Assembly (NCBI GenBank): GCA_026122225.1
Contig: JANEZZ010001497.1
Span: 496,001-560,000, forward strand
DNA length: 64,000 nucleotides
Direction of reading: 5' to 3'
Source: Heloderma charlesbogerti
Lineage: Eukaryota; Chordata; Lepidosauria; Squamata; Helodermatidae
Of this stretch, positions 1 through 11,329 are shown piece after piece. A program made the translations under genes and the position numbers. The notes beneath the pieces were generated by a model. It did no database searches and had not been told where the DNA came from. It saw nothing but the letters and a program-made list of their open reading frames with translations. The first letter of the stretch is position 1, and each line of letters starts with the position of its first letter.

Positions 1-75
1 TAGCTGTGTGAACAGAATGCTGGACTAGACGGACCCTTGGTCTGATCCAGCATGGCTCTTCTTAAGTTTTTATGT
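1..75 (+). repeat. 3' end of an unassigned dispersed repeat
   Basis: The segment matches the ends of three other blocks in this window (about 11700-11770, 17740-17812 and 34790-34855), all reading 'ggactaga...cttggtctgatccag' and ending near 'cttatgtt'. It looks like the 3' end of a LINE or long SINE that I cannot name. It is truncated by the window edge. Confidence 0.55.
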
Positions 76-790
76 TCTTAGTGGAAATTTTCTTACCAAT
101 TGCATCAAAGTGTAGATATGAGAGACCTTTCATGGTGTAATTCTAGTATCCTAATGGCAGCTAACTAAAGGGTAATACTTCCATGGATCAAGATTATCAC
201 CAGGGTTTATAGGCCTGCTCACATTCATGAATAATCTTCCTACACTTGGGAAAAATTCAGCTAGGCCCAGATTTAGACAAAGTTTTTTTTTTTTTAAATA
301 CCTGTATTTGACATTGTCCTTATTTCAATGTAAACAGGGATGATTGCTTATAGTACTGGGATTCACATGTACAAAGATGGCATCCAGGGTCTGTAATGAC
401 CCCCAAATTTAATTTCTACGGCGTCTAAGAAACCCCTGATACCTTCTGAATGCACTTTTCCCTTGAAACGAAAATCCTCTGGAGGGGTGAATTTTAAAGT
501 CATCTAAATCTTCCTTATCTTAACACTTCAATCAACCCAAAGTGGCTACTGTGTTGTTATGTGAGAGCTGGGATCATTTAGAACTTGCACACAGTGTTTT
601 ACTTCCCCTCAATTCATTTTTCCTGGGGACGGACCCCAATGTCACTTTAATGGAATGACAACAACCACAACCACAATGAACAGAACTAGAACGATTAACC
701 CCTCTATTGTAGGAGAATGGAATATGTATAAAGAATGGACTATGACATGGCAAAATGTTTTTTTTGGAGGGGGGCATGTTTACAGTTACC
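76..790. other. Upstream flank of defensin gene A, no gene seen
   Basis: About 700 bases without a convincing coding exon or recognised repeat. It holds a short T run near 284-295. The small frames here lack codon structure or similarity that I can recognise. It is the likely distal promoter region of gene A. Confidence 0.4.
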
Positions 791-796
791 AGCTGG

Positions 797-802
797 TATA
801 TA
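797..802 (+). promoter_or_regulatory. Candidate TATA box of defensin gene A
   Basis: TATATA sits 59 bp upstream of the gene A start codon, which would leave a 5' UTR of roughly 30 bases. An alternative TATAAA-like site lies at about 726-731. This promoter does not resemble the shared promoter of genes B and C. Confidence 0.35.
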
Positions 803-860
803 CAGCCTTCATGCTTTGCCATCTCCTTTCTCTTAGTGACGCTGAAGAAGACTTCGTGCC

Positions 861-918
861 ATGAAGACATTTTATATTTTGTCCTCAATTCTCATCTTAA
901 CTGTCATGGTTATTCCAG
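861..918 (+). CDS. Gene A exon 1 (signal peptide)
   Basis: The ATG is followed by 18 further codons of a mostly hydrophobic leader and then one base of a split glycine codon. The exon ends in ...CCAG before GTAGA, a moderate donor. Confidence 0.8.
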
Positions 919-3247
919 GTAGACTGCATAAATGCAATGGATACAAATCAAAATATTTGTGGGAGAGTGAATATATTACCTGGCAAATAAATCATCATGG
1001 ATATAAGTATGCATGGATTGGGATGAAGAGGTGATGTTTTGAGGAAGCTCTACCTCCTTTAGAAGCTGGCCTTCAAAGGATTTTGAGAAGTTGAGAGCCA
1101 GTGTGGTGTAGTAGTTAGTGTGTTGGACTGGGAGATCCGGGTTCTAGTCCCCACTCAGCCATGGAAGCTCACTGGGTGTCTTTGGGCCAGTCATACACTC
1201 TCGGCCCACCCTACCTCACAGGGTTGCTGTTGTGAGGATAGAGTGGAGAAGAGGAGGATCTTGTATGCTGCCTTGGGTTTTTTAAGGAGGAAAAAGGGTG
1301 GGATATAAATGTAATAAATAAATAAATTGGGAAAAACTACTTGCATCTAGTTCCTAGGTGGTCATCCCTGGGGCACTAGTGAAAATAGGATTTGAGCACA
1401 TTTTAGTCATGACTGGAGCCTTTCGCATTTTCCCATTTGGAATTGGCTTGAATGAATTCAAAAATGGTGCTCCTCCTGACTCCACAGGTGTTGCTGTTAG
1501 TCACATTACCTAGCCACATATTTGGAAGGAGCTATACAACCAGAACACTAAAAAGAAAAAAAAGAGAGACCACTAAAGTGCAGCATAACATCCAACAACT
1601 TATGAGTAGCAGTATCATTGGGTACAGAATTTATCTTCCCGAGAGTCTCAGCTTTCATTTTAAAAGAAACACGTTTCTAGTCTCTATGGCTGTTAGCATA
1701 TGACAGAAGGGTGTTTGCTGAAAGCTTAGAAGCCAGAGAGAGGCACCAGAAAAACCAGGATGCATCGCACTCATTTTGCAAAATAAGAGAAGTTATGCAA
1801 GTTCACTAAGTTTGCAGCATTTTATGGATTACAGTATATTGTTTTTATTGGAATTTGAACTACTTAGGTGTAGGATTTTATGCTGTTTTAGCAGGGTACA
1901 CACAGCTCTGTACCTTTAGGGAGGTATTTGCTACCTTCCTAATGAGGGCAGTCAATGTTCCCTGGCTAGATGTAATTAAACTTGAAGATAAGGGATCCAG
2001 TACATGCCTTTCCGACACTTCCTATGCGTTGTCTGGCATCTGCCTCCCCACTCCGACTTCCCATGGGTAGATAGCCAAAATCGGCTGTGTAGCCATGAAT
2101 GCAGGGCAGCTGAAGCACGGAGGGGAAGATCCCTTTCATGCTGCTCCCATCCTGCATTGGATAGGTGGTTCCCTCCAAGTTTGGAAGCGGCCACCTATCC
2201 TGATAGAATTGCGCCCTTATTATTTTTTATATTAATTGTATTACTAAGTTTCTGGTAACAACCCATTGTGCCTCAGTTGTGAAGGGATTGTTCTCAGGGT
2301 GTTTTCATTGTTATGTTGTCTTTGGTGTTTTTTTCCCTCCTTCTTTTTGTTTTCTAGATATATAATATATATATTCTTAAAAGTCTATAAGGGAGCAATC
2401 CTATGTGGAGAGGCAGCTGCCTCTGAACTCGGAGACGACTGCCTATCCAATGCAGGGTAGGAGAAGCACAGAGGGGATCCTTTCCTCTGCACTCTGGCCA
2501 CCTTGCATTCGAGGCTAGATTTCAGCTATCTAGCCATGGGAGTGGAGGTGGGGAGGCTGGATGATGCATAGGAAGTGTCATACTGGCACTTCTGCACTCC
2601 CCGCCCCTGGGAATGCCCCCTTTGCCCCTCTCTGCGCTGATCTTATGAGTGCGGAGCCCAGGGTCAATCCACATGGCCTACGAGGTGGCAGGGGTGGGGG
2701 CAGGGAGGCGGTTCTCCGGAAACTGACCTCAGAGTGTGGCCTCAGTTCCTGGAAACCGACCAGCCCTATGGCCATCTAGCCGCTGTTTAGTGGCCATAGG
2801 ATTGTGCCCGAAGTAATAGAGATACATGCCATGCAGCCATATCTGGCTATAAATACGACCCAGGTAAATAAAAGCATCAAGAACATAAACGTAGGGACCT
2901 TCAGACTAGTCACTCCTGCATCCCCCTCCCCCCCCAACAGACAAGGCATTTCCTGGCAGTATGCATAAGGGAGAGAGGAAGAAGAGAAAGAGAGCCCATG
3001 TTATACATATGTACTGGGACTGAGGAATGATGCTTACACATTGCCGGTTAGGAGCCCGAATTTCCCTTATATCTTTGTTGTTGTTGTTTAGACTGATTAC
3101 CTCTTCCTTGTTTGTGCAGGATTCACAAAATATATTAAGGATGATTCCGATTGCATAAGTTCTGGGGGTAAATGCATGCACGTGCCGTGTTACCCCTTCA
3201 AAAAGGTTGGCCATTGCTTACTTAATACTTTCTGCTGCAGGAAGTAA
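861..3247 (+). CDS. Beta-defensin gene A, two exons (861-918, 3120-3247)
   Basis: This predicts a small secreted antimicrobial peptide of the beta-defensin family. Exon 1 codes a hydrophobic signal peptide starting MKTFYILSS and ends in phase 1 at 918, followed by GT. Exon 2 follows a pyrimidine-rich stretch and CAG at 3117-3119. The mature part has cysteine spacing C-x6-C-x4-C-x8-C-x5-CC and ends CCRK, then TAA at 3245-3247. This is the canonical beta-defensin framework, and the total length of about 61 residues is typical. Basic residues outnumber acidic ones in the mature part, as expected for a membrane-active defensin. The stop codon lies inside a strong splice-donor-like GTAAGT (3244-3249), at the position where genes B and C have their exon 2 donor, so a longer spliced form cannot be excluded. 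The intron is 2.2 kb and holds a SINE and Harbinger-like MITEs. A BovB element starts 77 bp after the stop. Expression is not shown by sequence alone. Confidence 0.85.
1093..1327 (+). repeat. tRNA-derived SINE, full-length type
   Basis: The head has Pol III A/B-box-like sequence ('tagtggt' type, then 'gggttctagtcccc'). The body reads 'tttgggccagtcatacactctc...cctcacagggttg' and the tail is (ATAA)n. Related copies lie at 18058-18285 (minus) and 21130-21868. The copy lies in intron 1 of gene A. Confidence 0.75.
1992..2216 (+). mobile_element. Harbinger-like MITE, short diverged copy
   Basis: Flanked by TAA on the left and TTA on the right. It ends in ATTGCGCCC, the complement of the GGG(A/C)GCAATCCTAT terminus seen at 2391 and 22824. 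Internal sequence ('atccaatgcagg' type) matches those copies. The 3-bp TWA target site suggests PIF/Harbinger, though no transposase is present. Confidence 0.5.
2391..2809 (+). mobile_element. Harbinger-like MITE
   Basis: Terminal inverted repeats GGGAGCAATCCTATG and the complement of CATAGGATTGTGCCC are present. The flanks are TAA and GAA. It is similar along its length to 22824-23257. Non-autonomous, in intron 1 of gene A. Confidence 0.6.
3120..3247 (+). CDS. Gene A exon 2 (defensin domain)
   Basis: The acceptor is TTTGTGCAG. The exon carries six cysteines in beta-defensin spacing, including the terminal CC pair and a GGK before the second cysteine (the conserved glycine region of the family). 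Confidence 0.85.
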
Positions 3248-3313
3248 GTATAAAATATAGATTTTTTATTTCTTCAATTTTTTATCCCACCTTTTGAATC
3301 TTAAGGTTCCCCC

Positions 3314-3323
3314 AAGGCTCCTC
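3314..3323 (+). repeat. Left target-site duplication of BovB copy 1
   Basis: AAGGCTCCTC at 3314-3323 recurs at 6546-6555, directly bounding the element. It shows that this copy is a complete insertion with its own ends. Confidence 0.8.
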
Positions 3324-6300
3324 CCCTTCATGGATCACTGCCTTGTTGTGGCGAAGGGGCTTGCGTAACTCAGTGAAGCCATAAGCTAGGCCATGTAGGG
3401 CCACCCAAGACGGACAGATCATGGCAGAGAGTTCGGACAAAATGTGGTCCACTGGAGAAGGAAATGGCAACCCACTCCAGTATTCTTGCCAAGAAAACCC
3501 CATGGAACGTATCACAAGGCTAAAAGAGATGATGCCGGAAGATGAGCCCCTCAGGTCGGAAGGTGTCCAATATACTACTGGGGAAGAGCAGAGGGTATTT
3601 CCAAGTAGCGCCAGAAAGAGTGAAGCAGCTGGGCCAAAGCCGAAAGGACACTCAGCTGTGGATGTGTCTGGTGGTGAAAAGAAAATCCGATGCTGTAAAG
3701 AACAATATTGTTTAGGAACCTGGAATGTAAGATCAATGAATCAAGGTATGCTGGAGGTGGTCAAACATGAGATGGCAAGATTGATCATCGACATCTTGGG
3801 AATCAGCGAACTAAAATGGACAGGCATGGGCGAATTTAATTCAGGTGACCATCATATCTACTACTGTGGGCAAGAATCCCTTAGAAGAAATGGAGTAGCA
3901 CTCATAGTCAACAAAAGGGTGGGAAAAGCAGTACTGGGGTACAATCTTAAAAACGATAGAATGATCTCAGTACGAATCCAAGGCAAACCATTCAACATCA
4001 CAGTAATTCAAGTCTATGCCCCAAACACTGAGGCCGAAGAAGCTGAGGTTGATCGGTTCTGTGAAGACCTACAACAGCTTCTAGAACTCACACCAAAAAA
4101 AGATGTCCTCTTCATCATAAGGGACTGGAATGCTAAAGCAGGAAGTCAAGAAATCACCAGGATAACAGGCAAGCATGGCCTTGGTGCACAAAATGAAGCA
4201 GGACAAAAGCTAATAGAGTTTTGCCAGGAGAACACGCTGATCATAGCAAACACTCTTTTCCAACAGCACAAGAGGCGACTTTACACATGGACATCACCAG
4301 ATGGTCAATATCGAAATCAGATTGATTATGTCCTTTGCAGCCAAAGATGGAGAAGCTCTATACAGTCAGTAAAAACAAGACCTGGAGCTGACTGTGGCTC
4401 AGATCATGAGCTTCTTGTTGCAAAATTTCAGCTGAAATTGAAGAATGTAGGGAAAACCACTAAACCAGTCAGGTCTGACCTAAATCATATCCCTGATGAA
4501 TATACAGTGGAGGTGAGGAATAGATTTAAGGGATTAGACCTGATAGACAGAGTGCCTGAGGAACTATGGACGGAGGTCCGTAACATTGTTCAGGAGGCAG
4601 CAACAAAATCCATCCCAAAGAAAAAGAAATGCAAGAAAGCCAAGTGGCTGTCTGATGAGGCTTTACAAGTAGCTGAAGAAAGAAGGGAAGCAAAAAGCAA
4701 GGGAGAAAGGGGAAGATATATCCAACTGAATGCAGAGTTCCAGAGAATAGCAAGGAGAGACAAGAAGGCCTTCTTAAATGAACAATGCAAGGAAATTGAG
4801 GAAAACAACAGAATGGGAAAGACTAGAGATCTCTTCAAGAAAATCGGAGATCTCAAGGGAACGTTTTGTGCAAAGACGGGCATGATAAAGGACAAAGAAG
4901 GCAGGGACCTAACAGAAGCAGATGAGATTAAGAAGAGGTGGAAAGAATACACAGAAGAACTATACAGGAAAGATCTGAATGTCCCTGATAGCCATGATAG
5001 TGCGGCCACTGAACTTGAGCCGGACATCCTCAAGAGTGAAGTCAAGTGGGCCTTAGGAAGCATTACTAACAACAAAGCTAGTGGAGATGACAGTATTCCA
5101 GCTGAGCTATTTAAAATCCTAAATGGTGATGCTGTTAAAGTGCTGCATTCAATATGCCAACAAATTTGGAACACTCAACAATGGCCGCAAGACTGGAAAA
5201 GGTCAGTTTACATTCCAATTCCAAAGAAGGGCAATGCCAAAGAGTATTCAAACTATTGCACAATTGCGCTTATTTCACATGCCAGCAAGGTGATGCTCAA
5301 AATCCTACAAGCTAGGCTTCAGCAGTATGCGAACCGAGAACTACCGGAAGTACAAGCTGGGTTTCGAAGAGGCAGAGGAACTAGAGATCAAATCGCCAAC
5401 GTTCGCTGGATCATGGAGAAAGCAAGAGAATTCCAGAAAAATGTCTATTTCTGCTTCACTGACTACGCGAAAGCCTTTGATTGTGTGGATCACAACAAAC
5501 TGTGGCAAATTCTGAAAGTGATGGGAGTACCAGACCACCTTACCTGTCTCCTGAGAAACCTGTACGAGGGTCAAGAAGCAACAGTAAGAACCAGACATGG
5601 AACAACCGATTGGTTCAAAATTGGGAAAGGAGTACGACAAGGCTGCATATTGTTGCCCTGCTTATTTAACTTATATGCAGAGTACATCATGAGAAATGCC
5701 GGGTTGGATGAATCAGAGGTCGGAATTAAGATTGCTGGGAGAATTATCAACAACCTCCGATATGCAGACAATACCACCCTAATGGCAGAAAGTGAAGAAG
5801 ATCTCAAGAGCCTCTTGTTGAGGGTGAAAGAGGAGAGTGCAAAAGCTGGTTTGAAACTCAACATTAAAAACGTAAGATCATGGCATCTGGCCCCATCACT
5901 TCCTGGCATATAGAAGGGGAAGAAGAAATGGAAGCAGGGACAGATGTTATTTTCTTGAGCTCCAAGATCACCGCAGACGGTGACTGTAGCCATGAAATTA
6001 AAAGACGTTTGCTCCTGGGGAGGAAAGCTATGGCAAACCTAGACAGCATAGTAAGAAGCAGAGACATCACCTTGCTGACAAAGGTCCATCTAATCAAAGG
6101 TATGGTTTTCCCAGTAGTAATGTATGGCTGTGAGAGCTGAACTATAAGGAAGGCTGAGCGCCGAAGAATTGATGCTTTCAAACTGTGGTGCTGGAGAAGA
6201 CTCTTACGAGTCCCCTGGACTGCAAGGAGGTCAAATCAGTCAATCCTAATGGAAATCAACCCTGAGCGCTCATTGGAAGGACAGATACTGAAGCTGAAGC

Positions 6301-6545
6301 TGAAATATTTTGGCCACCTAATGCGAAGAGGAAACTCTCTGGAAAAGACCCTGATGCTGGGAAAGACTGAAGGCAAAAGGAGAAGGGGACGACAGAGGAT
6401 GAGATGGCTAGATAGCATCACGGATGCAATGAATATGAACTTGAGCACGCTCCGGGAGAGAGCGTAGGACAGGAAGGCCTGGCATGCTATGGTCCATGTG
6501 GTCACAAAGAGTCGGACATGACTGAACGACTGAACAACAACAACA
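3324..6545 (+). mobile_element. BovB (RTE clade) LINE, complete copy 1
   Basis: A full-length BovB non-LTR retrotransposon. It starts CCCTTCATGGATCACTGCC, carries one long ORF with endonuclease and reverse transcriptase, and ends in GACTGAACAACAACAACA, the usual BovB tail. An exact 10-bp target duplication flanks it. Compared with copy 3 (53941-57156) it has a frameshift near 5868 and several nonsense changes downstream, so it is inactive. It lies just downstream of defensin gene A. Confidence 0.92.
3421..6467 (+). pseudogene. BovB ORF2 (APE endonuclease + reverse transcriptase), decayed
   Basis: An open frame runs 830 codons from 3421 to 5913. The apurinic-type endonuclease domain starts at about residue 100 (TWNVRSMN) and ends near residue 330 (SDHELL). 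The RT palm follows, with DYAKAFD near residue 680. At 5761-5772 the RT catalytic motif reads YADN where copy 3 has YADD, so the second catalytic aspartate is lost. The endonuclease DWNAK motif is preceded by R where copy 3 has G. A small indel near 5868 shifts the frame. The C-terminal part continues in another frame through 5880-6140 and 6249-6467, with stops at the places where copy 3 has Trp and Gln codons. In life the protein nicks target DNA and copies its own RNA; this copy cannot. Confidence 0.9.
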
Positions 6546-6555
6546 AAGGCTCCTC

Positions 6556-7985
6556 ACAAAAACTTGAAACATGATTGAAATGAAATATAAGCACAAAATA
6601 GAGTTCACACTGAAGCTTCACCAAAACTAAAATTCAAAGAAAATTTCAGGGTTCTTGCTCAACAGAAAAATCTGAGATTTCAAGGGCCATTGAACGTTTC
6701 AGGAACACCAGCACACATTTTGAGGACATTCCAGGCAACTCTAGGATGTCACCTGAAGAGAAACATTGGGTTTTATTACAGTAGCAGAAAAATTACAAGG
6801 GTTGGTCTTGTTCTGTACATGGTTTGACGACCAAGCAAAATGAAGTTGTAATGAGTTATGCAACAACTTTTGGATCAGCTTGCACAATGCCTTGTGAAAC
6901 ATTTCATGCAACAGCTGGCCCAATGGCTTGCACAAGCAGACTCAAAGTACTGGATTCGGCACTTGCGAGAGGATAAAAATGGGGCTTCTGCAAGTGGTAG
7001 AAGCTTTGCACTTGCAGAATGACACCACTGGATACAACCCTCTAAGGGGATTTCCTCATCGAAGACATCTCAGCAATTTCAAGTAGATATGCATGAACAG
7101 ACACAAAGCTGCTCACTCCCAAAAATGAATCAGGTCCCTTTGCTCCATCTGAATATTCAAAAACCATCAAGGAGCATTTTTAAAAGAATGCTTGATGGGA
7201 GCTTATTCCTTCTGCTGCCTGCACTCACCTGGTTGTGGTCAGGGTTGGGTAGCAAGTGGTGAAGGCTTCGTTAAAGATGGGAATTGCACACTGTCCATTC
7301 CCTCCTTCCCCCAACACTGCCTAAGTAGTGACAAGAAGAGTGACTTTTTCTCACAAGGATCATGGGGCCTGTAGTTCAATGAGCCCTGGTAAAAAAAGAT
7401 ACGAGAATCAACTTGGCTGGGGGATGTCTCTCTTGTCTTTGAGGGAACCCTCTGCCACCTGCATTCACATCCCTGGTCCCAAAGGCGAGTCTTTGCTCCT
7501 TGGGAAATAGGAATTGAGTAGTAGGTGCCAGAGTATGTGAGGATCAAATGAACAGAAATGACGGAGGCATTTGCTTGTGGTTGTCACCTGGGGGGATGTC
7601 ACCTGGGGGGTGGAACTCGCCAAGCTTTCATTAGATCAGCCCCCTGGACTTTGGCTTGCTTTCCCACAAACTGGATCTCCATCGAGTTGGGCCTGTTTGT
7701 GGCTTTTTGGGCTTGTAAAAAAAGGTAAATTGTATATTTTGCACAAATTGCAACTGCAATTTGCACAAACTATGCAATTCATGGCTGAAATTTGCACAAA
7801 TCGCACAATTTGCCTTTTAAAAAACCAAAAAAATTCCTTGATTTCAAGAAGAAACCTGCGGCTTGGCTCACAAATGCAAGCGGAGTCAGGGGCCCTGAAG
7901 AAATCCAGTGAGCCCCAAAAGGCGACAGACATCCCTAGTTGTCTGTACCTGCTTCTATTCAGCACTTTAAAATTTATTTAATTGG
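6556..7985. other. Unassigned intergenic sequence
   Basis: No convincing gene. There are imperfect runs of 'ttgcacaaa/tttgcaca' type between about 7735 and 7820, and a MITE-like end 'gacatcccta' near 7935. The small frames present look like chance. Confidence 0.35.
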
Positions 7986-8450
7986 TAGGCCTGATTAAGG
8001 TTGTGCTAATCAGCAAGATGTGAACTCGCCAAAGTTGTCTGAATTCCATCTTGAAGCTCATTCCAACTTGAGTCTGTATCAGGTTACAACTTACAAGCTT
8101 TGTTTACTTTTTCTTTTCTCATGAAAATCCGTGTGTATTTTCATGCGTATTCCCCCCCACAAATGCACACATCAGTTGTGTGCATTTTGAAATGTTTGCA
8201 TTCTTCTCCCATTGAATAAAGCATCTTTGTGCACATTTTTTAAACATATGCATTTTTCATGCTCATTTTTCAAATGTACGCATGCTGTCGAATGCATTTA
8301 TCTGGTCTAGGAATCACATTACAACCTTGGAAATGTAAGGACTTCAACCACTGATTGCATCCCAAGTCTGTGCTCGGTCCAGCAGGTGTGAATTGGGTGA
8401 ATTCTTGATCAAAAATGAATGAACTAAAAGGAATTTCTCATACATTCCTA
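7986..8450 (+). mobile_element. AT-rich hAT-like MITE (family with TAGG...ATACATNCCTA ends)
   Basis: It is similar along its length to 11775-12200 and 34855-35263: 'agctcattccaa', 'ttttcatgcgtatt', 'aaatgcattt', then 'aatttctcatacattccta'. The left end is diverged. No coding capacity. Confidence 0.55.
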
Positions 8451-8875
8451 TCCAAAGATTTAACCAGTAAGGAAACATTGCATCTGTTTCAATGGGGAAG
8501 TTGGAGCGGGTAGAGAAATCCTTCCCAAAGGTAACAAGGTGGTATGCCACATACAGGTGAGGGTAGGGTTGCACAGATTTTGTTAAGTCTGATCTGTCTG
8601 TGTTTTGTGGATTGCCAGGCATCTTTCATTCCATTGTCCACTTGTTGGCAGAATCCAGTGTTTTTTTTAGGGACGCATGAGAATTTTGTTCCACTTGGGC
8701 AAATGTGCATTAGCACATATGCGGATTTGTGCAAATCTCCCCAAAAGGTAAAATACTGGTCTGCAGGTCTATGGAATCCATGGACTCAGAAAAAGTTGGG
8801 CTGTTGTGGCATATGCAGGTCAGATTCATAGAAATCTGAACTCATGTAAAATCTTTGTGAACTTCTCCACCATTG

Positions 8876-9030
8876 GATGCGCCCGATCTCATCTGATCTT
8901 GGAAGCTAAGCAGGGTTATCCCTGGTTAGTACTAGGATGGGAGACCACCTGAGAATCAGGCTTCCTGCATTGAGCAGGGGGTTAGACTTGATGGTCTTGT
9001 AGGCTCCTTCCAACCCTATGATTCTATGAT
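8876..9030 (+). repeat. 5S rRNA-CR1 chimeric retrosequence
   Basis: About 80 bases (8876-8957) match the inner part of eukaryotic 5S rRNA, including the internal promoter region 'GGAAGCTAAGCAGGGT' and 'GGATGGGAGACC'. The match then switches without a gap to the 3' end of a CR1 LINE ('cttgatggtcttgtaggctc...attctatgat'). The 5' third of 5S is missing. It is a retroposed chimera or a 5S-headed SINE with a CR1 tail, not a functional rRNA gene. Confidence 0.75.
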
Positions 9031-10320
9031 CCCTAGGTGTGGAGGGGATACTCACTATTTGACAAGGTGACCAAGCACTCCTTTTTCTTTTCTTTTCTTA
9101 TTTAACCATGCGGGACCTGATGCACTCAGCAGCCAGCCAGTAACACATCTCTTTTAGGAATAGCACTGGGAATGTTGCTACATCACAATGTAGTGTGTTT
9201 CCAAGCCAGTGCTGGCTCCAGGTTTTGGAGGGCCCTTGAGCAAGACAATTTCAATGGGCCCCATCAGTGAGTCTACCTTCTTGTTGCCATTAACACCAGC
9301 TGCCATTGCTCCTCATTTCCTTTCCCAGTATTTCTACCCCTTGCTTGATTGACAGAGTCAGTAAGCTAGTAGGCAGTGGCATCTCCTGCTCCTCCTTCTC
9401 ACCACCACCATTGTCTGGGCCAGAGCCAGAGACTGGTGAACAAGCAGGTTGCGATGGTGAAGAGGAGGAGAAAGTCCAGGGGGCTCTTGCTGGGGTGTGG
9501 GCCCTCGGCGGTGCCCGACCACGTCCATCCCTACTCTTGTTGCTGGCCCTGTTCCCAGCAATATTGCATGGGGGAAAATATAGCTCCCCCCATTATCTCT
9601 CATGGCAGATGGCCGCAGTATGAAAATGCTTGTAGGTCCCTTCTCTGGCAGGGAAGAAATTCCTTCCTCATGTAAGGAACTGGTCCCTTGCTTCTCTTCC
9701 AAAGTGTTGAGTATGTGCGTGTGTGAGACAGAGAGAGAGAGAAAGAGAGAGAGGTTGGTGCTTAGGGACAGTGCACCCTTTGGCATAATGACGCTGAGGC
9801 CAGTTCCTTCGCAAGAATGATTGTTTTCATTCAGGGACAAAGGACCATCATCTTGGGCTCAGATGAGGCTGTCTCTGAGCTGAACCCCCCTCTAACAATT
9901 GATGCATTTTCTAGATAAAGGGAAGGACAAAGGGAATAAAAAGAGCCAAGACCGATTATTCTCACCAGCTTCTCTATTCAGTATCCTGGAAGTGTTCCTT
10001 TCATTGCTTCCCTGGCTTACTAATGTCTGCTTCTGTGTGTCAGTTACAGATAAAAGGATTACTGTGTCCTCCTGCAGCTCTCAATATTGATGCCTGACAG
10101 AAACAGCAGGAACAAGAGTGCGATCCACCGTTTGACTCCTCCAAAGACTTCATCTCCCCTTCGCTGTCACCATTGGTCCCATCCTTTGCCACAGCTGCCA
10201 CCACCGGCATAGCTCCCCAAAATGAAAAGCATTTCAGAAGACCAAACACTTTAGATGGATGTATTTGTCATTGCATTATTTAATTGTATTTGGCATTTTT
10301 TGTGGCATCAGTCTTTATAG
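9031..10320. other. Unassigned intergenic sequence with a (GA)n patch
   Basis: A CAGTGCTGG-type MITE start may lie near 9210. A short GAGA-rich simple repeat lies at about 9727-9752. No supported gene was found; the overlapping frames on both strands at 9306-9840 have no recognisable domain. Confidence 0.3.
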
Positions 10321-10321
10321 C

Positions 10322-10425
10322 AGGGGTGAGGAAACTGTGGTCCTCCAGATGTTATTAGATGTGAACTCCCATCAGGCAGAATGATGGGACTTGTAGTGCC
10401 ACAACATCTGGAAAGCCTCCTCTGC
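10322..10425 (+). mobile_element. hAT-like MITE with foldback ends
   Basis: The left end 'caggggtgaggaaactgtgg' and 'cctccagatgtt' are complemented by 'aacatctgg' and 'gcctcctctgc' at the right end, giving a short hairpin. A piece of the same family occurs at 31856-31925. Confidence 0.5.
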
Positions 10426-10749
10426 TTTTTATATTGAATTTGGGACAACACATCAAAATGACAGCTGTACAGGTATGCAAGTTAAGATCTGTTGCAATCA
10501 TCATCATCATCTCGTTTTCACTGCTCTGAAATCTGTTCTAGATACAGAGTGGGATATAAATATTGTATAATAATAATAATAATAGTAATAATAGATTTGT
10601 GAACTTAAATTAAATTGTCAAGTATCAAAACTAGGTTTATAATTCTTTGGTTTGCTTTATGGAACCTGATGACTGGTTATGCTCACCTCCATTCTAAGAT
10701 GTTCCAAGAGTTCATGAGACACGAGATGAACGGTGAGATGATGTTCATT

Positions 10750-11287
10750 TGTTGTTCAGTCGTTAAGTCTTGTCCTACTCTTCGTGACCCCATGGACCAT
10801 AGCACGCCAGGCCTTCTTGACCCTCATACAGGTTTCTCAGGAGACAGGTAAGGTGGTCTGGTACTCCCATCTCTTTAAGAATTTGCCACAGTTTGTTGTG
10901 ATCCACACAATCAAAGGCTTTAGTATAGTCAATGAAGCAGAAAGAGACGTTTTTCTGGAATTTTCTTGCTTTCTCCATGATCCACCAAATGTTGGCGATT
11001 TGATCTCTAGTTCCTCTGCCTCTTCAAAACCCAGCTTGTATTTCCGGTAGTTTTCAGTTCACATACTGCTGAAGCCTAGCTTGCAGGATTTTGAGCATAA
11101 CCTTGCTGGCATGTGAAATAAGTGCAATTGTACAGTAGTTTAAACACTCTTTGGCATTGCCTTTCTTTGGAATTGGAATGTAAACTGACCTTTTCCAGTC
11201 TTGCAGCCACTGTTGAGTGTTCCAAATTTGTTGGCATATTGAGTGCTGCACTTTAACAGCATCATCTTTTAGGATTTTAAATAGTTC
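10750..11287 (-). mobile_element. BovB fragment, internally deleted, antisense
   Basis: Read on the minus strand it contains part of the RT domain (DYTKAFD region, coded within 10775-10978 and 11054-11323) joined near 10820 directly to the extreme 3' tail. The sequence between RT and tail is missing. Its junction at 11287 runs into a short CR1-like tail. Confidence 0.85.
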
Positions 11288-11329
11288 ATAGAATCCTACT
11301 ATTCTATGATTCCTAGTGATCACAAATGT

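Noticed and set aside
4526..5174. Long minus-strand frames opposite BovB (also 24427-25035 and 55087-55792)
   Set aside because: Antisense shadows of the BovB ORF; they recur at the same place in each copy.
8876..8957. 5S rRNA gene
   Set aside because: The 5' third is missing, the sequence has substitutions and it is fused to a CR1 tail.
9306..9840. Overlapping 105- and 160-codon frames
   Set aside because: No recognisable family, opposite strands over the same bases, and partly GAGA simple repeat.
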